NCBI GenBank assembly: GCA_016630955.3 | Contig: CM049999.1 | Span: 1,054,001-1,118,000 of the forward strand | Origin: Didymella arachidicola | Lineage: Eukaryota; Ascomycota; Dothideomycetes; Pleosporales; Didymellaceae | Direction: 5' to 3' | Length of the DNA: 64,000 nucleotides | In this document: one piece after another, positions 55,164-64,000 of the stretch | Layout: every line of letters starts with the position of its first letter | Position numbering within the stretch: the first letter of the stretch is position 1 | The notes under the pieces: generated by a model | The model's database searches: none | Told to the model about the DNA's origin: nothing | The model's input: only the letters and a program-made list of their open reading frames with translations | Translations under genes and position numbers: made by a program

Positions 55164-57446
55164 ATGGCAGCAGCGCGCCGACAGCCGTCCATGCAGATTT
55201 TTCAAGATCCTGTGCTACCTGAGGACCACCATCAGGCCGCCGCCTACGACCCACGCTACCTCGACGCCTTTGTGAGCATCGTCGACGTATCGAACGACTC
55301 ACACACCCTCTTCGCCCCGCCAGACGCCCACAGCACCGCACCGTCGCCGCGCAAAGGGCGCCACGTCTCCAGCTCTCCCACTCGCAACGTTCTTGGCAAG
55401 AAGGACGTGAACCTCCCACCACCACGCGAACAGCGTTTTCGCACCGACGCCCCCATGAAGAAAGCGCGCCAGCCCGAGCATCCGCACATGATGTCGCCTG
55501 TGCAGTATTGGAACCACCTGCCATCGTCCCAGACGGACAAGGAGAACGTGTACGCCTACCCGGACCCCAAGATGGCCGCCATGGCCGCAGCAGAGCCTCC
55601 GGTAAAATACACTGCGAACAACAAGCGCGCTCTCGTGGATGCAACACCACTGCGCGACCGCAGCAAGAAGCAGAAGGTCGCCAAGGAAGTGAAGGTCGAA
55701 GAGACGGAAGGTCCACTTCCCGAGCCAGATGAGATGCCTGCTGTAGACGACGACGGCAACAAGCCGTCGTACAGCTACGCAATGCTAATTGGAATGGCCA
55801 TCCTCCGCGCGCCAAACCGACGCCTCACATTGGCGCAGATCTACAAGTGGATCTCAGACACATTTGCATTCTACCGCAACTCGCAAGAGACAGGGTGGCA
55901 GAACAGCATCCGTCACAACCTCAGCCTAAGCAAGTCATTTTCCAAACAGGAGCGACCCAAGGATGACCCCGGTAAGGGCCACTACTGGATCATCAATGCC
56001 GGCTTCGAGAAGCAGTACCACAAAGTCAAGCCCACACGCCGTTCCACTAACCCTGAGAGCTTCGTGCCGGCATTCCCCAGCGACCTGCCACGCCCATCTA
56101 CATCAACGTCTGCTAGCTTTCCCCCTATGAGCTCGACGAAAGGCTTTGACTCAAGTAGATTCCCAGAGCCCGAGGAAAACGACCTGCCAGACTCGGATGC
56201 CACCATCCCCTGCTCAGACCCTGCCGCCCATGATGGCCATGACTCTATCAACATGCCGCCACCGCGGACGATGCCATCCTCACCACCACCTGCTGACATC
56301 CAGTCGTCACCACCGCCCCCTGTCTCACGGTCGCGCTCTGTTCGCGAGGCTACCCCGCCACGTGGACCTCGCTTCCCGTCCAACAGCAGTCGATCGGGGG
56401 GACGCCGACGTAAATTCAACGGCCTTGGTGACAGCGGCTACTACTCTTCTATTGAGTCATCAGCAATCAAGGGTAACCCGCTCGGACCACTGCTCACTTC
56501 TGAGGCCGATCTTGATCGCCCAACCATGAAGAAGGGACGTGCTGAGGAGGAAATTGCCCGGATACGTGGCTCCTCTTACGACTCTCCTTCGAAGACAAGG
56601 TCTTACATGAAGCAGCCTAGTGCTGCCCAACCTATCTCATCGCCATTCCGCCCAAGCGAGAAGCTCGAAAATCCGCTCACCCCTGCCATTGTCTTCAAGC
56701 GCCCTGCTCTGCCGCCTGCTTCCGCGTCGCCGAACACCAACTTGCGGAACCACAGGAACAAGATGCGCGAGCTCGTAGGTGGTTCGCCAGACAAGAGCCT
56801 AGCTATGTGGTGCGACACTTCGTTCCTCGATGCTAAGGGCTGGAGCCCTGCTATCTCAGTTCCCAACGATGAGCATGTCAACCTTGTGGGCGAGGGCTTC
56901 GAAAGCACTTTCGACATCTTTGGCGATTTCGGCTACAACGAGAGCCCACTCAAGCGTAGTGTTGGCAAGCAGCGACCACGCATGGAACGCGCGGTCACCA
57001 CGAGTGGTGTTCTCGCTGACATTACTGGCTCAAAGAGCAACTTCACAAACTCGCCTACCCCTAACTGGAAGATGGCATCCTCCTTCCTCAACATCCCCAA
57101 CCTATCGCCAATTAAGGGCATGTCACCGCTCAAGCAACCACAGCTGAGGCCTCCAACATCGACCCCATTGGCTGGACTGGGTCTTTCTCTTCCTGGACCC
57201 AATAAGGAGAACGGCCTCCCTAGCCTTGCTCCCCCCGAGTCTTTCAGCACCCCTTCGACACAACAGCAGAGCAAGGATGATGATGACATCTTCCACCTCC
57301 TGCACAGTGACGAGTCTGAGCCTGGTATCGACCTGCTTCAAGGATTTGAGAAGATTGGTGCGCGACCGTCTGCTGTCGCGCCCAATGGCTCCCCCAAGAA
57401 GCTATCGAGGCCTGGCCTCGCTCGAAGCAACACTGTTCGTTTCTAA
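55164..57446 (+). CDS. forkhead transcription factor (no FHA domain)
   Basis: Single exon, 760 residues. The forkhead DNA-binding domain is at about 199-290: KPSYSYAMLIGMAIL, LTLAQIYKWISDTF, recognition helix WQNSIRHNLSLSKSF and wing GKGHYWIINAGFE. No FHA domain precedes it, so it resembles the SEP1/HCM1 type rather than FKH1/2. Those factors control cell-cycle genes for cytokinesis or chromosome segregation. The flanks are long, disordered and rich in SP/TP sites. A Lys-rich patch at about 166-177 may be a nuclear signal. KEN boxes occur near the N-terminus (about 126) and near the C-terminus (NKENG), suggesting APC/C-mediated turnover; this is inference. Confidence 0.92.
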   Translation: MAAARRQPSMQIFQDPVLPEDHHQAAAYDPRYLDAFVSIVDVSNDSHTLFAPPDAHSTAPSPRKGRHVSSSPTRNVLGKKDVNLPPPREQRFRTDAPMKKARQPEHPHMMSPVQYWNHLPSSQTDKENVYAYPDPKMAAMAAAEPPVKYTANNKRALVDATPLRDRSKKQKVAKEVKVEETEGPLPEPDEMPAVDDDGNKPSYSYAMLIGMAILRAPNRRLTLAQIYKWISDTFAFYRNSQETGWQNSIRHNLSLSKSFSKQERPKDDPGKGHYWIINAGFEKQYHKVKPTRRSTNPESFVPAFPSDLPRPSTSTSASFPPMSSTKGFDSSRFPEPEENDLPDSDATIPCSDPAAHDGHDSINMPPPRTMPSSPPPADIQSSPPPPVSRSRSVREATPPRGPRFPSNSSRSGGRRRKFNGLGDSGYYSSIESSAIKGNPLGPLLTSEADLDRPTMKKGRAEEEIARIRGSSYDSPSKTRSYMKQPSAAQPISSPFRPSEKLENPLTPAIVFKRPALPPASASPNTNLRNHRNKMRELVGGSPDKSLAMWCDTSFLDAKGWSPAISVPNDEHVNLVGEGFESTFDIFGDFGYNESPLKRSVGKQRPRMERAVTTSGVLADITGSKSNFTNSPTPNWKMASSFLNIPNLSPIKGMSPLKQPQLRPPTSTPLAGLGLSLPGPNKENGLPSLAPPESFSTPSTQQQSKDDDDIFHLLHSDESEPGIDLLQGFEKIGARPSAVAPNGSPKKLSRPGLARSNTVRF

Positions 57447-58919
57447 GTTGACGATGCGGATGAGCAGGACGTAATGCTTCGATTGCGTGACGATCAAGGC
57501 TTGAGCGTGTCAATCAGTCGTAGCCGCTTCTTGAGGCTAGCTCCTGATCACTACGTAACACAGCCGGGTCGATGCACCTGTAACTTTGCCTGCTCGGATG
57601 TGTCTAACGCTCTCATAATAACCCCTTCCGCTCCATTTCCTGCTATTGGCACCCGTTTCTTACCTTTTATATCACCTACCCGGCCGCCACTCTATCTTAC
57701 CCTTCTTCGAGCGACACTTGGATACACACTTTGGATTCATCTCCTGGATAATCCTCTCTCTTACGATGTCACGACGAATGATACCCACGATAGCAATGGC
57801 CGGCCCCGTCTACGTATAGCACTTTAATCCAGTATTGCTTAATATTGGGCATGGCGTTCTGGTTCAAGGGCCATGTGGCCGTATATTCCCCCTGGTTTCC
57901 CTGTGTGTCAATTAGACACTGGCGTTGTGATTTTGATTCAGTGCTGTTGCACGGCAATCTTGTTTACCTCCTGAGTATGTCTAGCGTAGCGAAGTGCAGC
58001 GATGCGAGGCGTCAGTGCTGTTACTAGATAGTCTGACGCATGCCAGTTGCGAGTGCCTGAATGTTGCGCTTAGCGAACTACGATTTCTATCCCCTACATC
58101 TTGCAATGTGTGCGTCGCTTTTAGCTCGATGTTCTGATGAAGGAGTATACTTACCAAGTCGATGCACGTTTGAGCCTCCAACACTGTAAATCACTCAATT
58201 CTGCGTGTCGCTAATTCCCATTCGAGCTGAATATAATCCTGAGCATCGAGCAGGTCGGCGGGCCCGGCCACGGTAGTGCTCAGCCTCGTTACTTGAGAGC
58301 GACCGAGCCTCTATTCCCCCTTACTATCATGCGTGGCTCACTGAGCCGAGCTCCAGCGCTGGGGTGAAGGCAGTCTCTGCGTTCGCAGTGGCTACAGCTG
58401 CGTGTCAATTGCTGAACTTGACAGTGGAAGCCTCTGTGGCATGAACGGTGCATAATAGTCAGAACAACCACGAATCCACGGCAATGAATAAAGATTTACA
58501 TCAGAACTACTACCAAAGATCTCAGCCGGTTGAATGGAAGCCTAAAAAAAGGGTACCAGGATGGCAAGCATCTTAGATGTATTCCGTTTCTGTTCTACGT
58601 ACTGCGTGGGAGAAAGATAAGGTCGAGGCGCTTCATCGAGCCATGGAGAACTCCAAATAGCAATTAACGATGAAGTTTGTAGTCTCTCAGCCGCGAACTT
58701 TTCACCAAAGCAGTAGAGAATGCTGAGACGTCCTCTCGAAAAGCGAGATACTAGCCGCGATCACTCACGGGCGAAAGCTGGCAATGGATATGGACACTAA
58801 AATGTGTCAAAAGATGTTGCAGAAGATGTGTAAGTTTGGGTTTCAAATCTCCCATGTTATACAATATTTGTTATAGGTTCTCGGTATCATCGTCGTATCA
58901 TCGTCGTCATGAATGTATG
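57447..58919. other. intergenic, 1.5 kb
   Basis: 3' flank of the forkhead gene, then AT-richer sequence up to the second MITE. No gene seen. Confidence 0.4.
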
Positions 58920-59177
58920 CATGCGGGTGAAGAAATAAGCCGCACTCACCAGCACCTAAACACGCATAAACACCGAAATTAACCCTCTCTCTTTACACTC
59001 TACAAGTACAACTACATGTTTACAAAGCTAGTAAAGATATAGGATCATAGAGTAAGAGATTCTCTAGAATTCTATATTCTTAAAATTCTAATATTATTTA
59101 TTATTATATAGCTATAGCCTATAGGTGTAGTAAAAGGGTTACTTTTTGTAAGTGCGGCTTATTTTTGCACCCGCGTG
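58920..59177. repeat. MITE-like element, copy 2 (258 bp)
   Basis: The left end CATGCGGGTGAAGAAATAAGCCGCAC is the inverse of the right end GTGCGGCTTATTTTTGCACCCGCGTG. Outside, GTATG at the left and GTGTG at the right would be a 5-bp target duplication with one change. The interior is AT-rich and non-coding. Aligned in reverse, it matches copy 1 (38799-39046) over most of its length, for example TTTTACTACAC next to one repeat and AACCCTCTC next to the other. Confidence 0.83.
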
Positions 59178-59728
59178 GTGTGTAAAGGTGTTTACAGCGC
59201 CTAGTATTTTTGAAGGCTGCAGTAAAGATAGCCGTGTCTGTCTGTGATACTTATACTACAAGGAGATCGTCAAGTCTCGCATCTAGGAAGAATCCCGTCT
59301 TTTTCTGAGGAATCACCTCAGCATGCACGGGCCCCGAACATGATTCCTCAAATGAAATGGGATTCTTCGTAGTGGCAGGAGCCGTGACTAAATGGGGTCT
59401 GAGCAATCGTGGAGCGAGCTGTCCTCGCGCGAAATCATGTTGATGCAAGCCCAATGCAAATGCGGCTCGGAGCGAAGTCCGGCAGGCACGAATGTACCTC
59501 GAAACGTCATCGGCCAAGACAACCTGGCACCTCTCTCTCCACCCCAACCTCATCGAGGAACCCGAAGACATCATCTCCAGCCATGACGCTTTCAAATAGC
59601 CTACCAGCTTTGCGGAGTATGGAGATCGTTGTGCAGGTACAGGTTAAAAGACGACGGAACGCGTCCGGGGATCTGAGCATCAGGCTCCGTACGGATTGCA
59701 CCTCAATCGAATAGGTCTTGCCAACAAC
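59178..59728. other. intergenic, 550 bp
   Basis: Upstream of the hydrolase gene. Minus-strand frames here read protein-like but are shifted relative to one another; I do not call a gene. Confidence 0.35.
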
Positions 59729-60919
59729 ATGCGTTTCTCACGGTTCCTGCCCGTCGCAGCGTCCCTGAATTTTGTTGCAATCACTCAAAATGGCACTGCA
59801 TCTCCTAGCAATGCGTCCATGCCGATGATCCCCACCAACGGCGCTGAGCTCGTCCCAGCAGGTCAAAATTACTCCGGCAACATCGAACCTATTCCGTGAT
59901 CGACTCGTCCTGAGGTGTACGATCATACTGGAAATGCTGTGCGCCATGGCCGAGCCCGTCTGAACATGATCAGGATGCACTACTACACAACCGGCTCAGG
60001 ACCACCCTTGCTCCTTGTGCATGGCACCCCAAAGACCAACTATCACTGGTACAAGCTAGTGCCTTTATTGAGCCAGCATTTCACAATTATTGCTCCGGAC
60101 CTGAGAGGCTTTGGCTATACCGATAAGCCTGGCGCTGAGATGGGTTACGACAGTCGAACCAATGCGAAAGACCTCGCAGATTTGATGGCCATGCTCGGCT
60201 TCAACACCTTCTACGTACATGGTGAACATCGTAAGTCACTTTCAATAGAAAACATTTCTCGTATACAGCATTGACAGCCAGCAGGTGGCGCAGAGTTCGC
60301 GTACGTTCTTGCAGCGGAGTACCGCGATCGTGTGCTAGCACTTTCCTTTGGCGAGATGCTGCTTTCCGGGTATGGTCTCGACAACGCGTCGCAATTTACT
60401 GAGTCAAATGTCATGCTTCAGTACGAGCAGCGTGGTGTCTGGACATGGCACATCCTGTTCTTCTACCAAATTGACATCGCGACTATGCTTATCACTGGCA
60501 AAGAAGAACAGTTTTGGACGTTCTTCATGGAAGCTGAATGCTATAACCCGATCGCTCTCAGTCGGCAAGCGATCGCTGAGTGGACTGGTGCAGCTAAAAG
60601 CCCAGGTGGCTTGAGAGGTATCCTGGAAACATATAGAGCAGGCTTGGCCAACGGTAAGCTCGACCTCATGCTCAGTAGAGCGGTCATTTGAGACTGACAT
60701 CCAGCAGGTCAGATCAATCGCGAGCTCGTCCCGAACAAACTCTCCATGCCAGTCATGACAATTGGCTCACCGGAGTTCTTTGGCTATCTTGTCAAGCCAG
60801 AAATGGAAATGGCTGCCAGCCATGTGACGCAAAGCTATATTTTCGAGGAGTGTGGCCATAGCCTGGCCTTGGAGGCTGAAGTCAGACTGGCTGATGCGCT
60901 ACTAGGGTTCTTTAGCTGA
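59729..60919 (+). pseudogene. epoxide-hydrolase-like alpha/beta hydrolase with in-frame stop
   Basis: Exons 59729-60230, 60285-60653 and 60708-60919 form one frame of 361 codons, but TGA at 59897-59899 interrupts it after residue 56. The first part has a signal-like N-terminus (MRFSRFLPVAASLNFVA). After the stop the same frame gives the family: IRMHYYTTGSG, LLLVHGTPKTNYHWYKL with the HGxP oxyanion motif, DLRGFGYTDKP, and the final His in ECGHSLALEAEV. The nucleophile elbow, normally GHDxG, reads GEHRG, so the catalytic Asp position appears to be His. Introns have good GTAAGT and GTAAGC donors and CAG acceptors. A shorter protein from ATG 59966 is possible but would still lack the nucleophile. 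Confidence 0.75.
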
Positions 60920-61294
60920 TGAGCGTAATATGCAAATCTAGGGCTGTGATGCGCGGTGAAATGCAGAAAAATTCAGGCAGATTGCATTGTACGTCGTGCT
61001 GTTATCCAGAGCAGCCTATCGAAGACCGCCAAAGGACCCACCTACGGCGCGCTATAAGCAACTCGCATTAGCGCCACTTCCCCACAAGTGGGGCTTTCAG
61101 CTGCCTGACATAATTTCATGCTTTGCAATCAAGTCAGCGAGCATTCAAGTCATCTTCAAAGTTCGGACAAGAATTGACGGACACATCACCCACAAAGACA
61201 CCTGAGACCATATAAGGACCTGTGTCCTCTCCTTGTTCACAATAGTACGCCTCGGAGCCTGTCGAACACTGCAAGCCTTCCGCTAAGATCTACC
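60920..61294. promoter_or_regulatory. upstream region of the MDR gene with TATA
   Basis: 375 bp; TATAAG at 61211-61216 lies 84 bp before the start codon. No gene seen. Confidence 0.5.
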
Positions 61295-62515
61295 ATGTCG
61301 TACCCATCAACATACTCTGCCTGGCATCGCAGTGGTCTGAAGGGCACTAAAGAGCAGCCCCTCACTATCTACCGCACTTACGATGAGCAGCTCCCCTCAA
61401 CGCTCAGCCCCAACGATGTCCTCATCAAGATCCACGCAATATCACTCAACTACCGCGAAATCGCGATGCTCAATGGCACTTATCCTGTTGAGATCGCTGA
61501 CAAAGGCATTCCTTGTTCGGATGCCGCGGCTGAAGTCATCGCAACTGGGTCCTCTGTCTCACACTTCTCTGTGGGCGACCGCATTTGCCCTAACACAAAT
61601 ATCGGGCCCACGTTTGAGGGAGGATCTGATGGTATTAGCGTTGGTCTAGGCACGAATGCTGACGGAGTGCTGAGGGAATATGCTGTCTTTCATGAACAAC
61701 ATTTGGTCAAGATCCCTGACCACATGTCCTGGGAAGAGGTAATACCACATCGACATCGAGATCGAGCACTGCTGACTAGGACAGGCATCAACGCTGCCTT
61801 GTGCAGGTGTCACGGCCTGGAATGCGCTTGACGGACTGAAAAACATCCCTGAAGGCGCATATGCCCTGCTCCAAGGTATGATTCTTGTAATTCCAAGATG
61901 CTGGCATACATAGAATGTTAACGGGCTTGAAGGTACTGGTGGCGTCAGCATGTTCGCGCTCATTCTGTGTTTGTCCGCTGGTGTTCGACCCATCATTACA
62001 TCTTCATCTGACGACAAGATCGCCGCCATCAAGAAGCTCAGTCCACTCATCCAGGGTCTCAACTACAAGACTGTTACTGATCAACATGCCGAGATCCAAC
62101 GCCTGACGAACAAGCGTGGAGTTCACTTCGTGGTCAACAATACCGGACCCAAATCTCTCATGGAGGACGTCAGCTTTCTGTGCGAGCGTGGTGGCACTGT
62201 GTCACTGGTTGGGTTCCTGGACGGCTTTGATGCTGATTGGGCGCCGGGGCAGCTCATGAGTCTGATGCAGAAGTCCGCGAAACTCAAGTAAGCATTTCTG
62301 AGATTATGAAATTGAGACAGTCTGACAACCCTAGGGGCATTGCCATGGGAACCAAGAACGACTTCGAAGAGATGAATCGCTTTCTGGAAGAGAGGAAGAT
62401 CCACTTCAATTCACTGCTCGTCGACGAGCCTTTCGTTTTTGCAGACGCTGACAAGGCTTACGCAAGACTGGAATCCGGAAAGTTTCACGGCAAGATTGTG
62501 ATCAAGACGGAGTAA
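61295..62515 (+). CDS. medium-chain dehydrogenase/reductase (quinone-oxidoreductase or ADH-like)
   Basis: Exons 61295-61738, 61785-61875, 61933-62287 and 62335-62515 give 356 residues. All three introns restore family sequence: SWEEASTLPCAGVTAWNAL, LLQGTGGVSMFAL and KLKGIAMG. The N-terminal GroES-like domain has LIKIHAISLNYREIAMLNG and SDAAAEVIATGS. The NADP-binding Rossmann fold has GTGGVSMFA and ITSSSDDK. The Cys and His ligands of catalytic zinc are not seen (CSDAAAEV replaces the zinc-site pattern), so a zinc-independent reductase is likely. The substrate is unknown. It lies 375 bp after the broken hydrolase and is tail-to-tail with the GMC gene, 88 bp away. Confidence 0.88.
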
Positions 62516-62603
62516 TAGGTTGGTATAATACAAGGTGAACATACTAAGTTGCTGTTCAATAAGGAATCAATTTAAACATTACGTTTACAACTCATGTAGG
62601 ATA

Positions 62604-64000
62604 TTAATTTACCGCCGCCAAGATAACATCTGCAGCCTTCTCCGAGATCATATAAATCGGAAGAGCAAGGTATGTACCTGGAATCTTCGGGAAAGAGGAA
62701 GCATCGACCACGCGGAGCCCATCGATACCGCGAACCTTGAAATCACCATCGAGCACGGCGTTAACATCATTAGCTGCGCCAATCGGGCAAGTGCACGACG
62801 CGTGGTGACCCCAGGCCTCATACTTGATGAACTCCCTCAACTGCGCGTCGGTGTTGACCTGCTTTCCTGGCCAGACCTCGGTGAAGCTGCCATCCAGGGG
62901 AATGAGGTCTGCGAAAACTTTGCGGCCATATTTCATGCCTTCGACTAAAGCGTCGATATCCTCGTCACCACCAACGGCAAAGTTACGCTTGCGGATGTCA
63001 GGGACATCTTGGGGATCAGCACTGCGTAGGGTGACTGTGCCGGCATTGTTGCGAGACTCCGCTTTCAGTGTGAGCCAGGTCCACGCGTTACCTCCAGCTG
63101 TTGCGTTCTGGAAGTAGCTGGGATAATAGCCGTTGAAGTACGCTGGCCAGCCAGCAACGAAGAGATCTGCGTTGCCGTTGGCCGAGTTGCTTGCTTTCTT
63201 AGTGATGGCGAGGGCAACCCCGTTGGTTGCATACGAGCCCTTTCCAATACCCAACAGTCCAGTCTCCCATTTCTCGAGACAAGGGTCGTGTCCCTCGAGG
63301 AAAGTGCAGTCCTTCAACAAAGCAAGCTTTGTGGGGGCTTCACCGACAACGGGTACCTCGTAACGATCCTGGAGGTTTGTACCGACTCCCGGGAGATCCT
63401 TGACGACTTCGATGCCAAACTTCTCGAGCTCGTCCTTCGGGCCGACACCTGAGAGCTTGAGTAGCTGAGGGGTATTGAATGCACCAGCTGAAAGGATGAC
63501 CTCCCGCGTGGCAGCGACGAAACCCTTGGTACCCTTGCCTGTGGCAGCACCAGATTGACGTCGAGGATCAGCGCCATACAAAGACTTTCCAGTCAAAAAG
63601 TTGACGCCGGTCGCCTTTGGAGTAGCACCACTAACCTTTTCGAACTGGACAGTAGTGACGAGGGTGTTTAGTTGGATGTCGAGGTGGTACTTGCGGCTGC
63701 CGTCCGCGTTCTTTGCGTTAACAACCTGGTTCAGAAGGTCGACGGTGCCAGCACGCTTATAGTCGGGAACCTTCATAGCCAGAGGCACCTGCCATAGACC
63801 TTCTTCCGAGTCTCGGCCTGCGCCGGGATGGTTGATGTCGCGGAGCAGTACCTGAGCCAGGCCGGTGACAGTGTTCAGAAGCCCGCCCAGGAGGCCCTTG
63901 CCCATGCCAGTGGCAGCAGCAATAACCAAAGATAGGACTTTAGAATCCTGGGCAATCAGGGTGAGATCAGTCAACGATGTCTCGAGCCAACCGCTGTAGC
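62604..64000 (-). CDS. GMC oxidoreductase (partial, 5' end outside window)
   Basis: The visible C-terminal 464 residues run in one open frame from the window edge (YSGWLETSLTDLTL) to a stop at 62604-62606. It is an FAD enzyme that oxidises alcohols (glucose-methanol-choline family). The FAD-domain block EVILSAGAFNTPQLLKLSGVGP (GMC signature 2), then DLPGVGTNLQDR, the active-site His region WGHHASCTCPIG and the C-terminal LRVVDASSFPKIPGTYLALPIYMISEKAADVIL are clear. The N-terminal dinucleotide-binding motif and signal, if any, are not in this window. The HHASCTCPIG form is common in fungal aryl-alcohol- or choline-like members. Confidence 0.92.
   Translation of the reverse strand, partial: YSGWLETSLTDLTLIAQDSKVLSLVIAAATGMGKGLLGGLLNTVTGLAQVLLRDINHPGAGRDSEEGLWQVPLAMKVPDYKRAGTVDLLNQVVNAKNADGSRKYHLDIQLNTLVTTVQFEKVSGATPKATGVNFLTGKSLYGADPRRQSGAATGKGTKGFVAATREVILSAGAFNTPQLLKLSGVGPKDELEKFGIEVVKDLPGVGTNLQDRYEVPVVGEAPTKLALLKDCTFLEGHDPCLEKWETGLLGIGKGSYATNGVALAITKKASNSANGNADLFVAGWPAYFNGYYPSYFQNATAGGNAWTWLTLKAESRNNAGTVTLRSADPQDVPDIRKRNFAVGGDEDIDALVEGMKYGRKVFADLIPLDGSFTEVWPGKQVNTDAQLREFIKYEAWGHHASCTCPIGAANDVNAVLDGDFKVRGIDGLRVVDASSFPKIPGTYLALPIYMISEKAADVILAAVN

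Noticed and set aside
59251..59701. Two shifted minus-strand frames that read protein-like (FRRLLTCTCTTISILRKAG and RAAFALGLHQHDFA)
   Set aside because: They could be a relic of a gene, but need a frameshift with no splice signal and match no family I can name. Left uncalled.

Overview
The window is nuclear DNA of a filamentous ascomycete. Coding genes carry short (45-65 bp) GT-AG introns with CTRAC-type branch points. Gene content is typically fungal (PBN1, AOS1, HIS6, FAF1, SNF2, MSS116, FLX1, CE15 esterase, PTH11-like receptor, GMC oxidoreductase). A Tc1/mariner element of the Fot1/Molly/Pixie type together with MITE-like repeats fits a Dothideomycete, most likely a pleosporalean plant-associated fungus. 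That placement is inference from content, not from a search.

Layout. 0-7 kb: a SARAF-like ER membrane protein (cut by the left edge) diverging from PBN1, then AOS1 and a conserved fungal protein of unknown function. 7.7-12 kb: secreted glucoamylase and secreted acid sphingomyelinase, converging. 12-14.9 kb: a gene-poor gap. 14.9-21 kb: a triose-phosphate-type nucleotide-sugar transporter, a tiny glycine-rich lipid-anchor candidate, the mitochondrial FAD/folate carrier and a copper amine oxidase. 21.8-28.4 kb: FAF1 and HIS6 sharing a very short divergent promoter, then the SWI/SNF ATPase SNF2. 29.4-37.2 kb: a CE15 glucuronoyl esterase, an unusual methyltransferase-GFA fusion, a coiled-coil protein and a PTH11-type membrane protein.

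37.2-45.3 kb is an accessory, decayed island. It holds a 248-bp MITE, remains of a protein-kinase-like gene, a complete but inactivated 1.86-kb Tc1/mariner transposon with long inverted repeats, and an F-box-like gene without a clear start. 45.8-57.5 kb returns to ordinary genes: an amidase, the mitochondrial DEAD-box helicase MSS116, a secreted PAN-like wall protein and a forkhead transcription factor. 57.5-64 kb has a second copy of the same MITE family (opposite orientation), a broken epoxide-hydrolase-like gene, an MDR oxidoreductase and a GMC oxidoreductase running off the right edge. These last three could be part of a small catabolic or secondary-metabolism neighbourhood.

The most unusual items are the two-copy MITE family with 32-bp inverted repeats and apparent 5-bp target duplications, the transposon whose two stop codons fit CpA-to-TpA change (RIP-like), the methyltransferase-GFA fusion, a probable 4-nt first coding exon, and an alpha/beta hydrolase whose nucleophile position reads His. 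I see no CRISPR array, rRNA or convincing tRNA.
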